A DNA stretch of 64,000 nt from Dugong dugon (lineage: Eukaryota > Chordata > Mammalia > Sirenia > Dugongidae): positions 1,125,501 through 1,189,500 of the forward strand of contig CM057475.1 in assembly GCA_030035585.1 (NCBI GenBank), in the 5' to 3' direction. The notes beneath the pieces were generated by a model. That model saw nothing but the letters and a program-made list of their open reading frames with translations. It did not search any database and had not been told where the DNA came from. Positions 47,487 through 57,164 of this stretch are shown one piece after another. The translations under genes and the position numbers were made by a program. Each line of letters starts with the position of its first letter. Within the stretch, counting starts at the first letter, position 1.

Positions 47487-48988
47487 TTTTTTTTTTATAT
47501 ATATTTTATTGTACTTCAGGTGAAAGCTTACAGAGCAAATAGTTTCTCATGAAATAGTAGTACACATGTTGTTTTTTTTGACATTGGTTAACAACCCCAC
47601 AACGTATTAAGCCTCTAAATTCTCACCCTTTTTTTTTGATGAAAATTACAGATGGCCAAAGATACACCGTTTCAAAATTTTCTACATTCACAGTTCAGTG
47701 ACATTGACTACGCTCTTCCAACTGTGCTGTTATTCTCACTTAAGATGAAGGCTTACAGAACAAAATAGTTTTTCATTTAACAGTTACTACACATGTTGCC
47801 CTATGACAATGGTTAACAATCTCACAGCACATCAAGAATATCCTTACTCCACCTTGTGTTCCCTATCACCAGGGGGCTTCCTTGTCCCCTTCTGTCTTCT
47901 GGACCTTGTCAGTGGACTATTGTACCTCTTTAGTCTCCTTTGTTTGTTTATTTATTTATTTATTTTTATTTTATTTAAACACCATTTCAAAACTTTTTAC
48001 TTACACATTTAAGTGATATTGACTATGCTCTTCCAATTGTGCTGCCATTCTCGCCCAAGATGAAGGCTTACAGGACAAAACAGCCTCCCATTTAATAGTT
48101 ACTACAAATGTTGCCCCATAGCAGTGGTCAACAATCTCACAATACATCGACAGTGCCCTTATTCAATTTGTGTTCCTTATCATCAGTTTCCTACTCTCCC
48201 TCTGCCTTCTGGCCCTTGTCACCGGACTCCTGTACATCGTTAGTCCCATTTAGTTTTACTGGGGTGTCCATTCCCAGGCTTAACATCGAACCTTGAAGGT
48301 AACTTCCCCTCTGAGCTGAAAGGGTGTCTGGGGGCCACACTCTCGAGGTTTCTCTAGTATTCTTTAGGCCAGTATATCTGGTCTTCTTTTTTTTTTTTTT
48401 TTTTTGGGAGTTAAAATTATGCTCTACATCCTACTCCAGCTCTGCCCAGAACCCTCTGTTGTGATCCTGGTCAAAGGAGTCATTGGTGGTAGCCGGGCAC
48501 CATCCAGCTGTACTGGGCTCAGTCCCGTGGAGGCCTTGGTAGCTGTGGACCATTAGTCCTTCGGACTAATCTTTTCCTTGTATCCTGTTCTCTTCATTCT
48601 CCCTTGTTCCCGAAGGGATGAGATCAGTGGAGTATCTTAGATGGCCGCTTATAGGCTTTTAAGACCCCAGACACTACTCACCAAGGTAGAATGTAGAGCA
48701 TTATCTTTATAAGTAGTGTCATGCCAATTGAGCTAGATGTTCCCCGAGATCATGGTCCCCAGAGCCCTCCGTCCAACAACTCAGTCCCTCGGGGGGTTTG
48801 GATGTGTCTATAGGGCCTTCATGACCTTTCCTTGTGCAGGTTGTGTTAGTTTCCGCTGTACTATGTACTATCCCATCTCTCACCCAAGTTACCACTTACC
48901 TATTACCTATTTAGTATCCCCCCCCCCTCCCATCCCTGGTAACCAACAAGGATTGTTACATTTTGCATGTGAATTTTTTCATGGGTTT
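47487..48988 (-). other. 3' UTR of L1 copy 5, with an internal partial duplication
   Basis: Compared with copies 1 and 3, this UTR contains an additional ~330-bp unit. The stretch near 47975-48245 and the stretch near 47640-47935 are imperfect copies (both with TGAAGGCTTACAG and TGACTATGCTCTTCCAA-type sequence). They are separated by an A/T-rich (TTTA)n tract at 47941-47985. A 19-T tract at 48387-48405 is also expanded relative to the other copies. Confidence 0.75.
48918..48936 (-). other. G-rich 3' UTR motif, L1 copy 5
   Basis: On the minus strand GGGATGGGAGG runs into a continuous G tract of about ten. It is the same site as in copies 1 and 3, but the two middle runs have fused into one homopolymer. 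Confidence 0.65.
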
Positions 48989-49372
48989 TTACAGTAGAGG
49001 TCTCATACAATATTTGTCCTTTTGTGATTGACTTATTTCACTCAGCATGATGTCCTCCAGTTTCATCCATGTTATGAGATGGTTCACCGATTCATTGTTC
49101 TTTCTCATTGCATAGTACTCCATTGTGTGTATGTACCATAGTTTGTGTATCCATTCGTCTGTTGATGGACATCGAGGTTGTTTCCATCGTTTTGCTATTG
49201 TGAATAATGCTGCCATGAACATAGGTGTGCATATGTCTATTCGAGTGATGACTCTTATTTCTCTAGGATATATTCCTAGGAGTGGGATTGCTGGATCGAA
49301 TGGTACGTCTATTTCTAGCTTTCTGAGGAAACGCCATATCATTTTCCAAAATGGCTGTATCATTTTGCATCC
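48989..49372 (-). pseudogene. L1 copy 5 ORF2 C-terminus, displaced frame
   Basis: This frame is open and carries the last ~125 residues of a normal ORF2 protein ([24 protein letters not shown] and [20 protein letters not shown] are visible). It ends at the family stop. It is out of frame with the upstream 1149-codon ORF because GGTGGGATGC stands where copies 1 and 3 have GGTGGGAATGC. Confidence 0.9.
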
Positions 49373-52300
49373 CACCAGCAGTGTATAAGAGTTCCCGTCT
49401 CCCCGCAGCCCCTCCAACATTTGTTATTTCCAGTGTTTTTGATTCGTGCCAGTAATGCTGGGGTGAGATGGTATCTCATTGTGGTTTTAATTTGCATTTC
49501 TCTAATGGCTAGTGATCGCGAGCATTTCCTCATGTGTCTGTTGGCCATTTGAATGTCTTCCTTGGTGAAGTGTCTGTTCATTTCCTTTGCCCATTTTTTG
49601 ATAGGATTGGTTGTCTTTTTGTTGTAGAGGTGTTGGATTTTCTTGTAGATTATGGAGATTAGACCTTTGTCTGACTTGTACTGTCCAAAAATTTTTTCCC
49701 AGTCTGTAGGTTCTCTTTTAACTCTTTTGGTGAAATCTTTTGAAGAGCATAGATGTTTGATTTTTAGAAGATCCCAATTATCTAGTTTATCTGTTGGGTT
49801 TTTTGTGTTGATGTTTATGGTTTGTATCCTGTTAATGCCATGTATTAAGGCCTGAAGTGTTGGTCCTATTTTTTCTTCTATGAATTTTATAGTTTGAGGC
49901 TTTATATTCAGGTCTTTGATCAATTTTGAAGTAGTTTTTGTATATGGTGTGAGGTATGGGTCCTGTTTCATTTTTCTACAAATGGATATCCAGTTTTGCC
50001 AGCACCATTTGTTAAAAAGACTGTCTTTTCCCCATTTGATGTATTTTGGGCCCTTGTCAAAAATCAGGTGACCGTAGGTGGATGGATTTACATCTGAGTT
50101 CTCAATTCTGTTCCATTGGTCAATGTCTCTGTTGTTGTACCAGTACCAGGCTGTTTTGAGTACTGTAGCTGTATAGTAGGTTCTCAAGTCAGGTAGTGTG
50201 AGTCCTCCAACTTTATTCTTCTTCTTCAGTAGTGCTTTACTTATTTGAGGTTTCTTCCCTTTCCATATAAAGTTAATAATTAGTTTTTCCATCTCTTTGA
50301 AGAATGTTGTTGGTATTTGTATCGGAATTGCATTGTATTTGTAGATTGCTTTAGGTAGAATTGCCATTTTCACAATGTTGAGTCTGCCTATCCATGAGCA
50401 TGGTATGTTTTTCCATTTATGTAGATCCCTTTGGGTTTCATGCAGCAGTGTTTTGTAGTTTTCTTTGTATAGGTCTTTTATATTCCTGGTCAGATTTATT
50501 CCTAAGTATTTTATCGTTTTAGGGGCTATTGAAAATGGTATTGATTTCCTGATCTCCTTTTCATCGTTCTCTTTACCGGTGTATAGGAATCCAACTGATT
50601 TTTGAATGTTTATCTTGTATCCTGCTACTCTGCTGAATCTTTCTATTACTTCCAGTAAATTTCTCGTGGAGTCTTTAGGGTTTTCTATGTATAGTATCAT
50701 ATCATCTGCAAACAGGGAGAGTTTAACTTCTTCATTACCAATTTGGATGCCCTTTATTTCTTTCTCTTGCCTTACTGCTCTAGCTAGAACTTCCAGCACA
50801 ATGTTAAATAGGAGTGGTGATAAAGGGCATCCTTGTCTTGTTCCTGTTTTCAGGGGGAATGTTTTCAGCCTTTCTCCATTAAGAATGATGTTGGCTGTTG
50901 GTTTTGCATAGATGCCCTTTATTATGTTGAGAAATTTCCCTTCTATACCTATTTTATTGAGAGCTTTTATCAGGAATGGGTGTTGGACTTTGTCAAATGC
51001 CTTTTCTGCATCAATTGAGATAATCATGTGATTTTTTTCTTTCCTTTTATTTATGTGGTGGATTACGTTGATGGATTTTCTAATGTTAAACCATCCTTGC
51101 ATACCTGGTATGAATCCTACTTGGTCGTGGTGTATTATTTTTTTGATATGATACTGAATTCTATTGGCTAGAATTTTGTTCAGAATTTTTGCATCTATAT
51201 TCATGAGAGATATTGGTCTGTAATTTTCTTTTTTTGTGATGTCTTTGCCTGGTTTTTGTATCAGCGTTATGCTGGCTTCATAGAATGAATTTGGAAGTGT
51301 TGCTTCCTCTTCTATGCTCTGAAATAACTTGAGTAGAACTGGTACGAGCTCTTCTGTAAATGTTTTGTAGAATTCTCCAGTGAAGCCATCTGGGCCAGGG
51401 CTTTTTTTGGTTGGGAGTTTTTTTATTACCTTTTCAATCTCTTCTCTTGTTATGGGTCTGTTCAGATTTTCAATATCACTTTGTTGTAGTTTGGGTAGGC
51501 CGTATGTTTCTAGAAATTTATCCATTTCCTCTAGGTTTTCAAATTTGTTGGAATATAGTTTTTCATAATATTCTGTTATAATCCTTTTTATTTCAGTTGG
51601 GTCTGTTGTAATGTCCCCCATTTCATTTCTTATTTGGGTTATTTGTGCCCTCTGCTGTTTTTCTTTTGTCAGTCTGGCCAGTGGTTTGTCGATTTTGTTG
51701 ATTCTTTCAAAGAACCAACTTTTGGTTTTGTTGATTCTTTCTATTGTTTTTCTGTTCTCTATTTCATTGATTTCTGCTCTGATCTTTACTATTTCCTTTC
51801 TTCCGGTGGTTGTAGGCTTTTTTTGTTGTTCTCTTTCTATTTGTTTGAGTTCTGTAGTTAATGTTTTGATTTTGTCCCTTTCTTCTTTTTTGATATGTGC
51901 ATCTATTGCTATAAATTGTCCTCTGAGGACTGCCTTTGCTGTGTCCCAAAGGTTTTGGTATGATGTGTTTTCATTTTCATTTGATTCTAGGAATTTTTTA
52001 ATTCCATCTCTGATTTCTTCTATTACCCATTGATGTGTAAGCAGATTATTATTCAGTTTCCACGTGTTTGATTTTTTTTCCTTGCTCTTTCTAGTGTTAA
52101 TTTCTACCTTGATGGCATTGTGGTCAGAGAAGATACTGTGAATTATCTCAGCATTTTGGATCTTGTTGAGGATTGCTCTGTGGCCTAAGATGTGGTCTAT
52201 TCTGGAGAACGTTCCATGTGCATTGGAAAAGAATGTGTACTTTGCAGCGGTTGGATGGATTGTTCTATATATGTCTATGAGGTCCAGTTGGCTGATTGTG

Positions 52301-52809
52301 TCCTTTAGGTCTTCTGTATCTTTGCTGAGTTTCTTTTTAGTTGTTCTGTCCTTTACTGAGAGTGGTGTGTTGAAGTCTCCTACTATTATTGTGGAACTGT
52401 CAATTTCTCTTTTCAGTGCTGTTAGAGTTTTTTTTATGTATTTTGGAGCCCTGTCATTGGGTGCATAGATATTTATTATGGTTATGTCTTCATGATGGAT
52501 CATCCCCTTAATCATTATATAGTGTCCTTCTTTGTCTTTTATGGTAGATTTTGTTTTAAAGTCTATTTTATCTGAGATTAGAATTGCCACTCCTGCTCTT
52601 TTTTGGTAGTTGTTAGCTTTATATATTTTTTTCCAACCTTTGATTTTTAATAAATTCACATCTTTGTTTCTAAGATGTGTCTCTTGTAGACAGCAAATAG
52701 ATGGATCCTGTTTTCTTATCCATTCTGCCACTCTCCATCGCTTTATGGGTGCATTGAGTCCTTTTACGTTCAGTGTAATTATTGATAGATGTGAATTTGT
52801 TGCTGTCAT
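49360..52809 (-). CDS. L1 ORF2 protein, 1149-codon open frame (C-terminally frameshifted)
   Basis: Encodes the L1 endonuclease/reverse transcriptase that nicks target DNA and copies L1 RNA onto it. The endonuclease domain (about 1-239) has N14, E43, D145, N147, D205 and H230 in NVKGLN, QETH, GDFN, RIDH and SDH. The RT domain (about 450-775) has D600 in [17 protein letters not shown] at 658-665, and FADD at 700-703. A zinc-knuckle CX3CX7HX4C follows, with C1131, C1135 and H1143. The last cysteine is lost because one nucleotide is missing, and the frame ends WWDAK-stop. The full length would be about 1273 residues, close to human L1's 1275. The ATG overlaps the stop of an upstream 63-codon ORF. 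Whether the frameshift is real or an assembly error is open. Confidence 0.95.
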   Translation of the reverse strand: MTATNSHLSIITLNVKGLNAPIKRWRVAEWIRKQDPSICCLQETHLRNKDVNLLKIKGWKKIYKANNYQKRAGVAILISDKIDFKTKSTIKDKEGHYIMIKGMIHHEDITIINIYAPNDRAPKYIKKTLTALKREIDSSTIIVGDFNTPLSVKDRTTKKKLSKDTEDLKDTISQLDLIDIYRTIHPTAAKYTFFSNAHGTFSRIDHILGHRAILNKIQNAEIIHSIFSDHNAIKVEINTRKSKEKKSNTWKLNNNLLTHQWVIEEIRDGIKKFLESNENENTSYQNLWDTAKAVLRGQFIAIDAHIKKEERDKIKTLTTELKQIEREQQKKPTTTGRKEIVKIRAEINEIENRKTIERINKTKSWFFERINKIDKPLARLTKEKQQRAQITQIRNEMGDITTDPTEIKRIITEYYEKLYSNKFENLEEMDKFLETYGLPKLQQSDIENLNRPITREEIEKVIKKLPTKKSPGPDGFTGEFYKTFTEELVPVLLKLFQSIEEEATLPNSFYEASITLIQKPGKDITKKENYRPISLMNIDAKILNKILANRIQYHIKKIIHHDQVGFIPGMQGWFNIRKSINVIHHINKRKEKNHMIISIDAEKAFDKVQHPFLIKALNKIGIEGKFLNIIKGIYAKPTANIILNGERLKTFPLKTGTRQGCPLSPLLFNIVLEVLARAVRQEKEIKGIQIGNEEVKLSLFADDMILYIENPKDSTRNLLEVIERFSRVAGYKINIQKSVGFLYTGKENDEKEIRKSIPFSIAPKTIKYLGINLTRNIKDLYKENYKTLLHETQRDLHKWKNIPCSWIGRLNIVKMAILPKAIYKYNAIPIQIPTTFFKEMEKLIINFIWKGKKPQISKALLKKKNKVGGLTLPDLRTYYTATVLKTAWYWYNNRDIDQWNRIENSDVNPSTYGHLIFDKGPKYIKWGKDSLFNKWCWQNWISICRKMKQDPYLTPYTKTTSKLIKDLNIKPQTIKFIEEKIGPTLQALIHGINRIQTININTKNPTDKLDNWDLLKIKHLCSSKDFTKRVKREPTDWEKIFGQYKSDKGLISIIYKKIQHLYNKKTTNPIKKWAKEMNRHFTKEDIQMANRHMRKCSRSLAIREMQIKTTMRYHLTPALLARIKNTGNNKCWRGCGETGTLIHCWWDAK

Positions 52810-52997
52810 TTTGTAGTGCTTTTTTTTGTGATGCTGAAGTTTTCTTTGTTCTTCTTACTCTCTTGTGCTGAGTTCGTTTTGTTTGTGGATTTTGTGTTCA
52901 TTTCTTTTGTTTTTGTAGGTTTTGGTTTTGTTGAGACTTTATGTTTTTCGTCTTTATTTTTATGAGTTGGTTTGTTAACTTTTTTTGTGGTTACCAT
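52806..52997 (-). CDS. Small Lys/Thr-rich ORF in the ORF1-ORF2 spacer
   Basis: A 63-codon frame starts at an ATG ([14 protein letters not shown]) and ends in TGA within ATGA, so its stop overlaps the ORF2 start. More than a quarter of the residues are Lys, and there is no hydrophobic core. In copy 3 the equivalent ATG is ACG, and copy 1 starts within this region. The A-rich DNA of this spacer naturally lacks stops, so coding is uncertain. A translation-coupling role (termination then re-initiation at ORF2) is an inference. Confidence 0.35.
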   Translation of the reverse strand: MVTTKKVNKPTHKNKDEKHKVSTKPKPTKTKEMNTKSTNKTNSAQESKKNKENFSITKKSTTK

Positions 52998-53240
52998 GAA
53001 TTTTACCCTTATCTTTATAATTTTGAAGCAGTCTACCGTTACTTGGTATCGCCTTGCCTTCTTCTCCTTTAGAAGGTTCTATACCTATGCCGTTTGTTCC
53101 CTCTTTCATTGTTTTGATGTTGTTGTCATCCTTTGATTGATTTCTCTGATTCCCTGTTGTATATCTTTTTTTTTTGGAAAGTCGTCTGTAGTTCAGTTCC
53201 TAGAATGGTATCTGGTTCATGTTAACCTGCGTCCTAGGTC

Positions 53241-54290
53241 CTAGGTCCTGCCTGAGGGCTTAAGATGTTTGTCCTCAGATCGAAGAACTCCCTTTAATAA
53301 TTCTTGTAAGTTTGGTTTGACTTTTGCATATTCCTTTAGTTTCTGTTTATCTGGAAATGACCTAATTTCACCATCAAATCTGAATGAGAGTTTTGCAGGA
53401 TATATTATTCTTGGCTGACAATTTTTTTCTTTCAAGATTTTATATATGTCATCCCACTGCCTTCTTGCCTGCATGGTTTCTGCTGAATAATCTGAGCTTA
53501 GTCTTATTGTTTCTCCTCTGTATGTGACTTCTTGTTTTTCACGAGCTGCTTTCAGGATTCTTTGTTTGTCTTTAGTTTTAGCGAGTGTGAATATGATATG
53601 TCTTGGTGATTTTCTTTTGGGGTCTCTTCTATATGGGGTTCGTTGAGCTTCTTGGATGACCAGCTTTTCATCTTTCATGATATTGGGAAAGTTTTTTGTC
53701 AGCAGTTCCTCAATGATCCTCTCTGTGTTTTCTGTTTTCTCCCCCTGTTCTCGTATGCCAATCACTCGTAAGTTTTTGCTTTTAATTGTGTCCCACATAA
53801 CTCTCAGGGTCTCTTCATTTTTCTTTGTTTTTTTTTCCGAGTTTTCCTGAAACAGAGTTGTATCCAAGTGTTTGTCTTCAGTTCCACTGATCCTGTCTTC
53901 CATGGTTTCAAATCTACTTCTCAGCCCTTCTATGACACCGTCCATTTCTGAAATCTTGTTGTTTATCTTTTGGATTTCTAATTGTTGTTTTTGTATAATT
54001 TCGAGTTGTGAATTTATTTTGGCATTTTGTTCTTGCATCATCTTCCTGAATTCTTCCAATTTTTTGTCTGTATTTTCCATAAATTTGTCTATTTTTTCCT
54101 CATGTTTGTCAGCTTTTTGCCTCAGTTCTTGGAAAATTCCAAGTATTAGTGATTTGAGTTCCGTATCAGGTACTTCTAGTGCATTTTCTTCCACAGGAGA
54201 GTTATCTAGTGTTTTAATTTGGACGCCTATTGGAGCCATCTTGTCTTGTTTTTGTAAATGTTTTGATATTGTTTGCTGTTTTCGGGGCAT
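53241..54290 (-). CDS. L1 ORF1 protein, intact (349 aa)
   Basis: ORF1p is the trimeric nucleic-acid chaperone that coats L1 RNA in the cytoplasm and is required for retrotransposition in cis. The start MPRKQQTISKHLQKQ is shared with copy 3. Residues ~44-158 form a heptad-rich coiled coil with many Glu, Lys, Ile and Leu. The RRM spans ~160-255 (NLRVIGIREQ; DPKRKSPRHIIFTLAKTKD; AAREKQEVTY). The C-terminal domain is ~256-335 (SSDYSAETMQARRQWDD; YPAKLSF at 297-303). No stop or frameshift interrupts it. At 349 residues it is slightly longer than human ORF1p (338). Confidence 0.96.
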   Translation of the reverse strand: MPRKQQTISKHLQKQDKMAPIGVQIKTLDNSPVEENALEVPDTELKSLILGIFQELRQKADKHEEKIDKFMENTDKKLEEFRKMMQEQNAKINSQLEIIQKQQLEIQKINNKISEMDGVIEGLRSRFETMEDRISGTEDKHLDTTLFQENSEKKTKKNEETLRVMWDTIKSKNLRVIGIREQGEKTENTERIIEELLTKNFPNIMKDEKLVIQEAQRTPYRRDPKRKSPRHIIFTLAKTKDKQRILKAAREKQEVTYRGETIRLSSDYSAETMQARRQWDDIYKILKEKNCQPRIIYPAKLSFRFDGEIRSFPDKQKLKEYAKVKPNLQELLKGVLRSEDKHLKPSGRT

Positions 54291-54854
54291 TCAGTAGATA
54301 TTTCCCTCGTTTATTGATTGTAGATTTTTTTTTTTTCATTCTTGTGGTACAGCTGGGCAGATCTAGTTGAGGAGGAGCCACTGGGATGGGTTGCTTGTGG
54401 CACTCACCGCAGCCACCAGGACGGTCGGTAGTCAGTGCTGGGCAGGTTCCAATAGGGCGTGCCTGCACCGCTTGGTGATGTGATGTCTAGTGCACGGTGC
54501 AGGTAGGTAGGGTGCAGCGGGAAGATGGTTATGTGTGAAGCTAAGCGGTCGTTCTGTCTCCGACCAGATGCTCTGCAAGGCTGCTCTCCCGTTTGCTGGT
54601 CTCCGATAGGAATCCAAGATGGTGGATCTGCGCTGAGTTAGCTGGTAAGGAATCTCTGCCTGAGTCTCTCCTCGCTCTCCGTTCTCTTTTAGTATTCTCA
54701 CTCCGTTTGGTGTTTGGCTGAGTTCTTTATCTCTTCATTTGGTGTTCTAGGGTTTCAGGATTGTTGATTCTCTGTTAGGCTTAGTTTTTCGGATCTTTGC
54801 TGTGGAGGGACGGCGTGTTGTTTCTGCCTACAGCGCCATCTTGCCCCTCTGATC
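54291..54854 (-). promoter_or_regulatory. 5' UTR/internal promoter of L1 copy 5
   Basis: About 560 bp, relatively GC-rich. It starts GGGGCAAGATGGCGCTG and continues with ACGCCGTCCCTCCACAGCAA. It has no long pyrimidine-rich monomer region, unlike copy 3. Full-length L1 5' UTRs act as internal RNA polymerase II promoters; activity here is inferred. Confidence 0.75.
54835..54843 (-). promoter_or_regulatory. YY1-like site at the L1 5' end (copy 5)
   Basis: The minus strand reads CAAGATGGC within the first ~20 bases of the element, an exact match to the human L1 YY1 site. It is intact here, while copy 3 (CAATATGGT) and copy 4 (CAAGATGGT) have lost it. Confidence 0.7.
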
Positions 54855-54868
54855 CTTTTGACTCTTTT
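54855..54868. repeat. Right target-site duplication of L1 copy 5
   Basis: Identical to 47473-47486. It belongs to host L1 copy 6. Confidence 0.9.
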
Positions 54869-55386
54869 GGTGAAGTCTTTTGTTGAGCAAGTGTTTGATT
54901 TTTAGGAGCTCCCATTTATCTAGTCTCTCTTCTGGTGCTTGTGCATTGTTACTTATGGTTCATATTTTGTTTATGCTATGTATTAGGGCTCCGAGCATTG
55001 TCCATATTTTTTCTTCCATGATTTTTATCGTTTTCAATTTTATATTTAGGTTTTTGATCCATTTTGAGTTAGTTTTTGTGCATGGTGTGAAGTATGCATC
55101 TTGTTTCAGTTTTTTGTAGACAGATATCCAGTTATGCCAGCACCAATTATTAAAGAGACTATCTTTTCCCCCAATTCACGGGCTTTGGGCCTTTGTCAAA
55201 TCTCTGCTGCTCATAGGTGGATGAATACATGTCTGGATTCTCAATTCTGTTCCATTGGTCTAGGTATCTGTTGTTGTACCAGTACCAGGCTGTTCTGACT
55301 ATGGTAGTGGTATAATAGGTTCTAAAATCAGGTAGCGTGAGGCCTTCCACTTTGTTCTTCTTCTTGAGTAATGCTTTACTTATCCT
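54855..55386 (-). mobile_element. L1 copy 6 (lineage B), 5' part
   Basis: The 5'-truncated beginning of copy 6, inside ORF2. The frame 55431-55159 reads [23 protein letters not shown] and [16 protein letters not shown], then shifts. Truncation occurs at AAGTAAAGCATTACTC. The element continues at 46468-47486. Confidence 0.88.
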
Positions 55387-55895
55387 TACATAACTATTTT
55401 CATACTTTTTAAATGTATCTGTTTTGAACATAATAATTCCAGAAACTCAAGTGGGGGAATTATTATTTTTAAATTCTAAAATAAGAAGAGTTATGATGAT
55501 AAGAAAAATGTGTAGAATAGTAAGACAGCCAAAGGATTCTTCTTACTCCTTTTTTTCTTCTGCTGTTGTAAAGTTGTGAAACACAGTGACAGAAAGTTTA
55601 TATAATATACTAACTTAGAAGAAATAATATATAATAATGTAAAGAGGCAGTGTTTGACAATGACAATGATGGAGATGAAACCACCAGAATAACCTCAATG
55701 TCAGGATTATTCACTGCATTGTGTGTTTCCAGATCCTCCACAACCTTCGAAGAAAGAATACAAGAATCAGTGGGTCTAATTTTGATTACAGAATTTAGAG
55801 TCTAGTATAGATGTGACAGGAGAAATAGAGGATATAGTAATGATAACATACCCATTTGCCTTTATTGAGTGTGCATGCCATGTGTATATAAATAT
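55387..55895. other. Intergenic DNA, nothing recognised
   Basis: AT-rich. No repeat or gene signature is visible. Confidence 0.4.
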
Positions 55896-56044
55896 TGTCT
55901 TTGTTAGATGCCATTGAGCCCGTCCCAGCTCTATGAGACAGAGTAGAACTGCCCCACAGGTTTCCAAGGAGCGGCTGGAGGATTTGAACTGCTGATCTTT
56001 TGGTTAGCAGCTGAGCGCTTAACCACTATGCCACCAGGGCTCAT
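55896..56044 (-). mobile_element. AfroSINE (minus strand)
   Basis: The plus strand reads from the tail TTAGATGCCATTGAGCCCGT, through AGAACTGCCCCACAGGTTTC and GGATTTGAACTGCTGATCTT, to the head end CTTAACCACTATGCCACCAG. A TA repeat abuts the head. Confidence 0.88.
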
Positions 56045-56417
56045 ATATATATAATTGCATGGCAGAATTACTCAACACTTTATTCTACAGTAGATGCTAC
56101 ACAAAGAACTGCTATTTAGAAGTATTTCATCTCTTTCTCCTAATTACCCTCAACTCAATCTTTGAAAACATTTGGCCCAAATTGTCAATGTGATAAAAGA
56201 AATTTATATTTTAAATAAATGTAATGCTGAAAAGTAAACAAGAAAACATCACTAGAAATCAAGGTAACAAGGCTGTCCCAAGTCAATATGGAAGAGAATT
56301 TTTAAACTTGAGGATATTTTATGTGTTCCAAAGATACATAGGGTCAAAATACATTCTAAAAACTTCTTTTGACTTAAGAGAAAATGCACACCAAGTATTT
56401 TAGAGATAGCAGAATAT
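56045..56417. other. Flank downstream of the olfactory receptor pseudogene
   Basis: AT-rich 3' flank. I see nothing else in it. Confidence 0.4.
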
Positions 56418-57164
56418 TTACATCTTTAGCAAAATTTTATCACCCAATAAGTTGCCTAGGGATACCTTCATGTCCTTATTCCTCAGGCTGTGCATGACTG
56501 GATTCAGACTAGGAGGTAACATGGAGTATAACACAGGCATTAACAGATTCAGTGATGATGCAGATTTACAGTTTATACCTAAATATGTAACAATGCCAGA
56601 AAAGAGGAACAAGGTCATCACAGTGAGGTGAGGCATGCAGGTGGAAACAGTTCTGAACTTACCTTGAGCAGATGGAATCTTTAAGACACTTGAGAAAATG
56701 TGAACATAAGAGGCAATCATGAAAAGGAAGCATAAAAAAGCAAAGGAAAATCTGGCAATGATAAACACATATTCTAAAATTTGCTCCCCGGGACAAGCAA
56801 GTGTAAGTAGTGATGGAACATCACAGAAAAACTCGTGCACTATGTTAGGACCACAGAAATAGAGAATGCACCTGCTACATGAATGGATCAATAGACACAA
56901 CCGCTGAGCCACAATGCAGTCACCATCTGCACACAGGCACTTCTGTTCATAATGGTCTCAGTGCAGAGGATGGCAGATGACAGCATAGTGGTCATAGCAC
57001 ATGACTATAAGGAGGACATACTCTGTGCCAGCAAAAAAAAAAATTGGTGAAGCACATCCTAGGAAGGAGATGCAATGACTCAGAGAGTTCATTATGGACT
57101 TGGGGACAGTGACAGAGATGTAGCAAATATCAATCAGTGACAAATTCTTCAAGAAGAAACACAT
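56418..57164 (-). pseudogene. Olfactory receptor pseudogene, interrupted by L1 copy 7
   Basis: Olfactory receptors are seven-transmembrane odorant receptors of sensory neurons. The first piece covers TM2 to intracellular loop 2 (MCFFLKNLSLIDICYISVTVPKS; MCYDHYAVICHPLH for the usual MAYDRYxAICxPLHY). A 2-bp loss after CHPLH shifts the frame, and a second shift lies near SRCILYFCGP. The 164-codon second piece covers extracellular loop 2 to the C-terminus (FCGPNIVHEFFCDVPSLL; SYVHIFSSVLKIPS; STCMPHLTVMTLFL; PPSLNPVMHSLRNKDMK). The pattern resembles family OR14 or OR5, but I am not sure. The TM1 portion would lie beyond the L1, outside the window. Confidence 0.92.

Larger units (their letters stand above)
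47487..54854 (-). mobile_element. L1 copy 5 (lineage A), full length, nearly coding-intact
   Basis: A 7.4-kb element with a poly(T) end at 47487, a ~1.5-kb 3' UTR, ORF2, a 431-nt spacer, ORF1 and a 560-bp 5' UTR. It starts GGGGCAAGATGGCGCTGTAG. Identical 14-bp flanks show a target-primed insertion into L1 copy 6. It has an intact ORF1 and a single frameshift in ORF2. Identical flanks and conserved ORFs mark it as the youngest L1 here. Confidence 0.96.

Noticed and set aside
47500..48400. Possible separate LTR element in the T-rich region near the end of L1 copy 5
   Set aside because: Alignment by eye with the 3' UTRs of copies 1 and 3 shows L1 3' UTR sequence with a partial duplication; no LTR ends are present.
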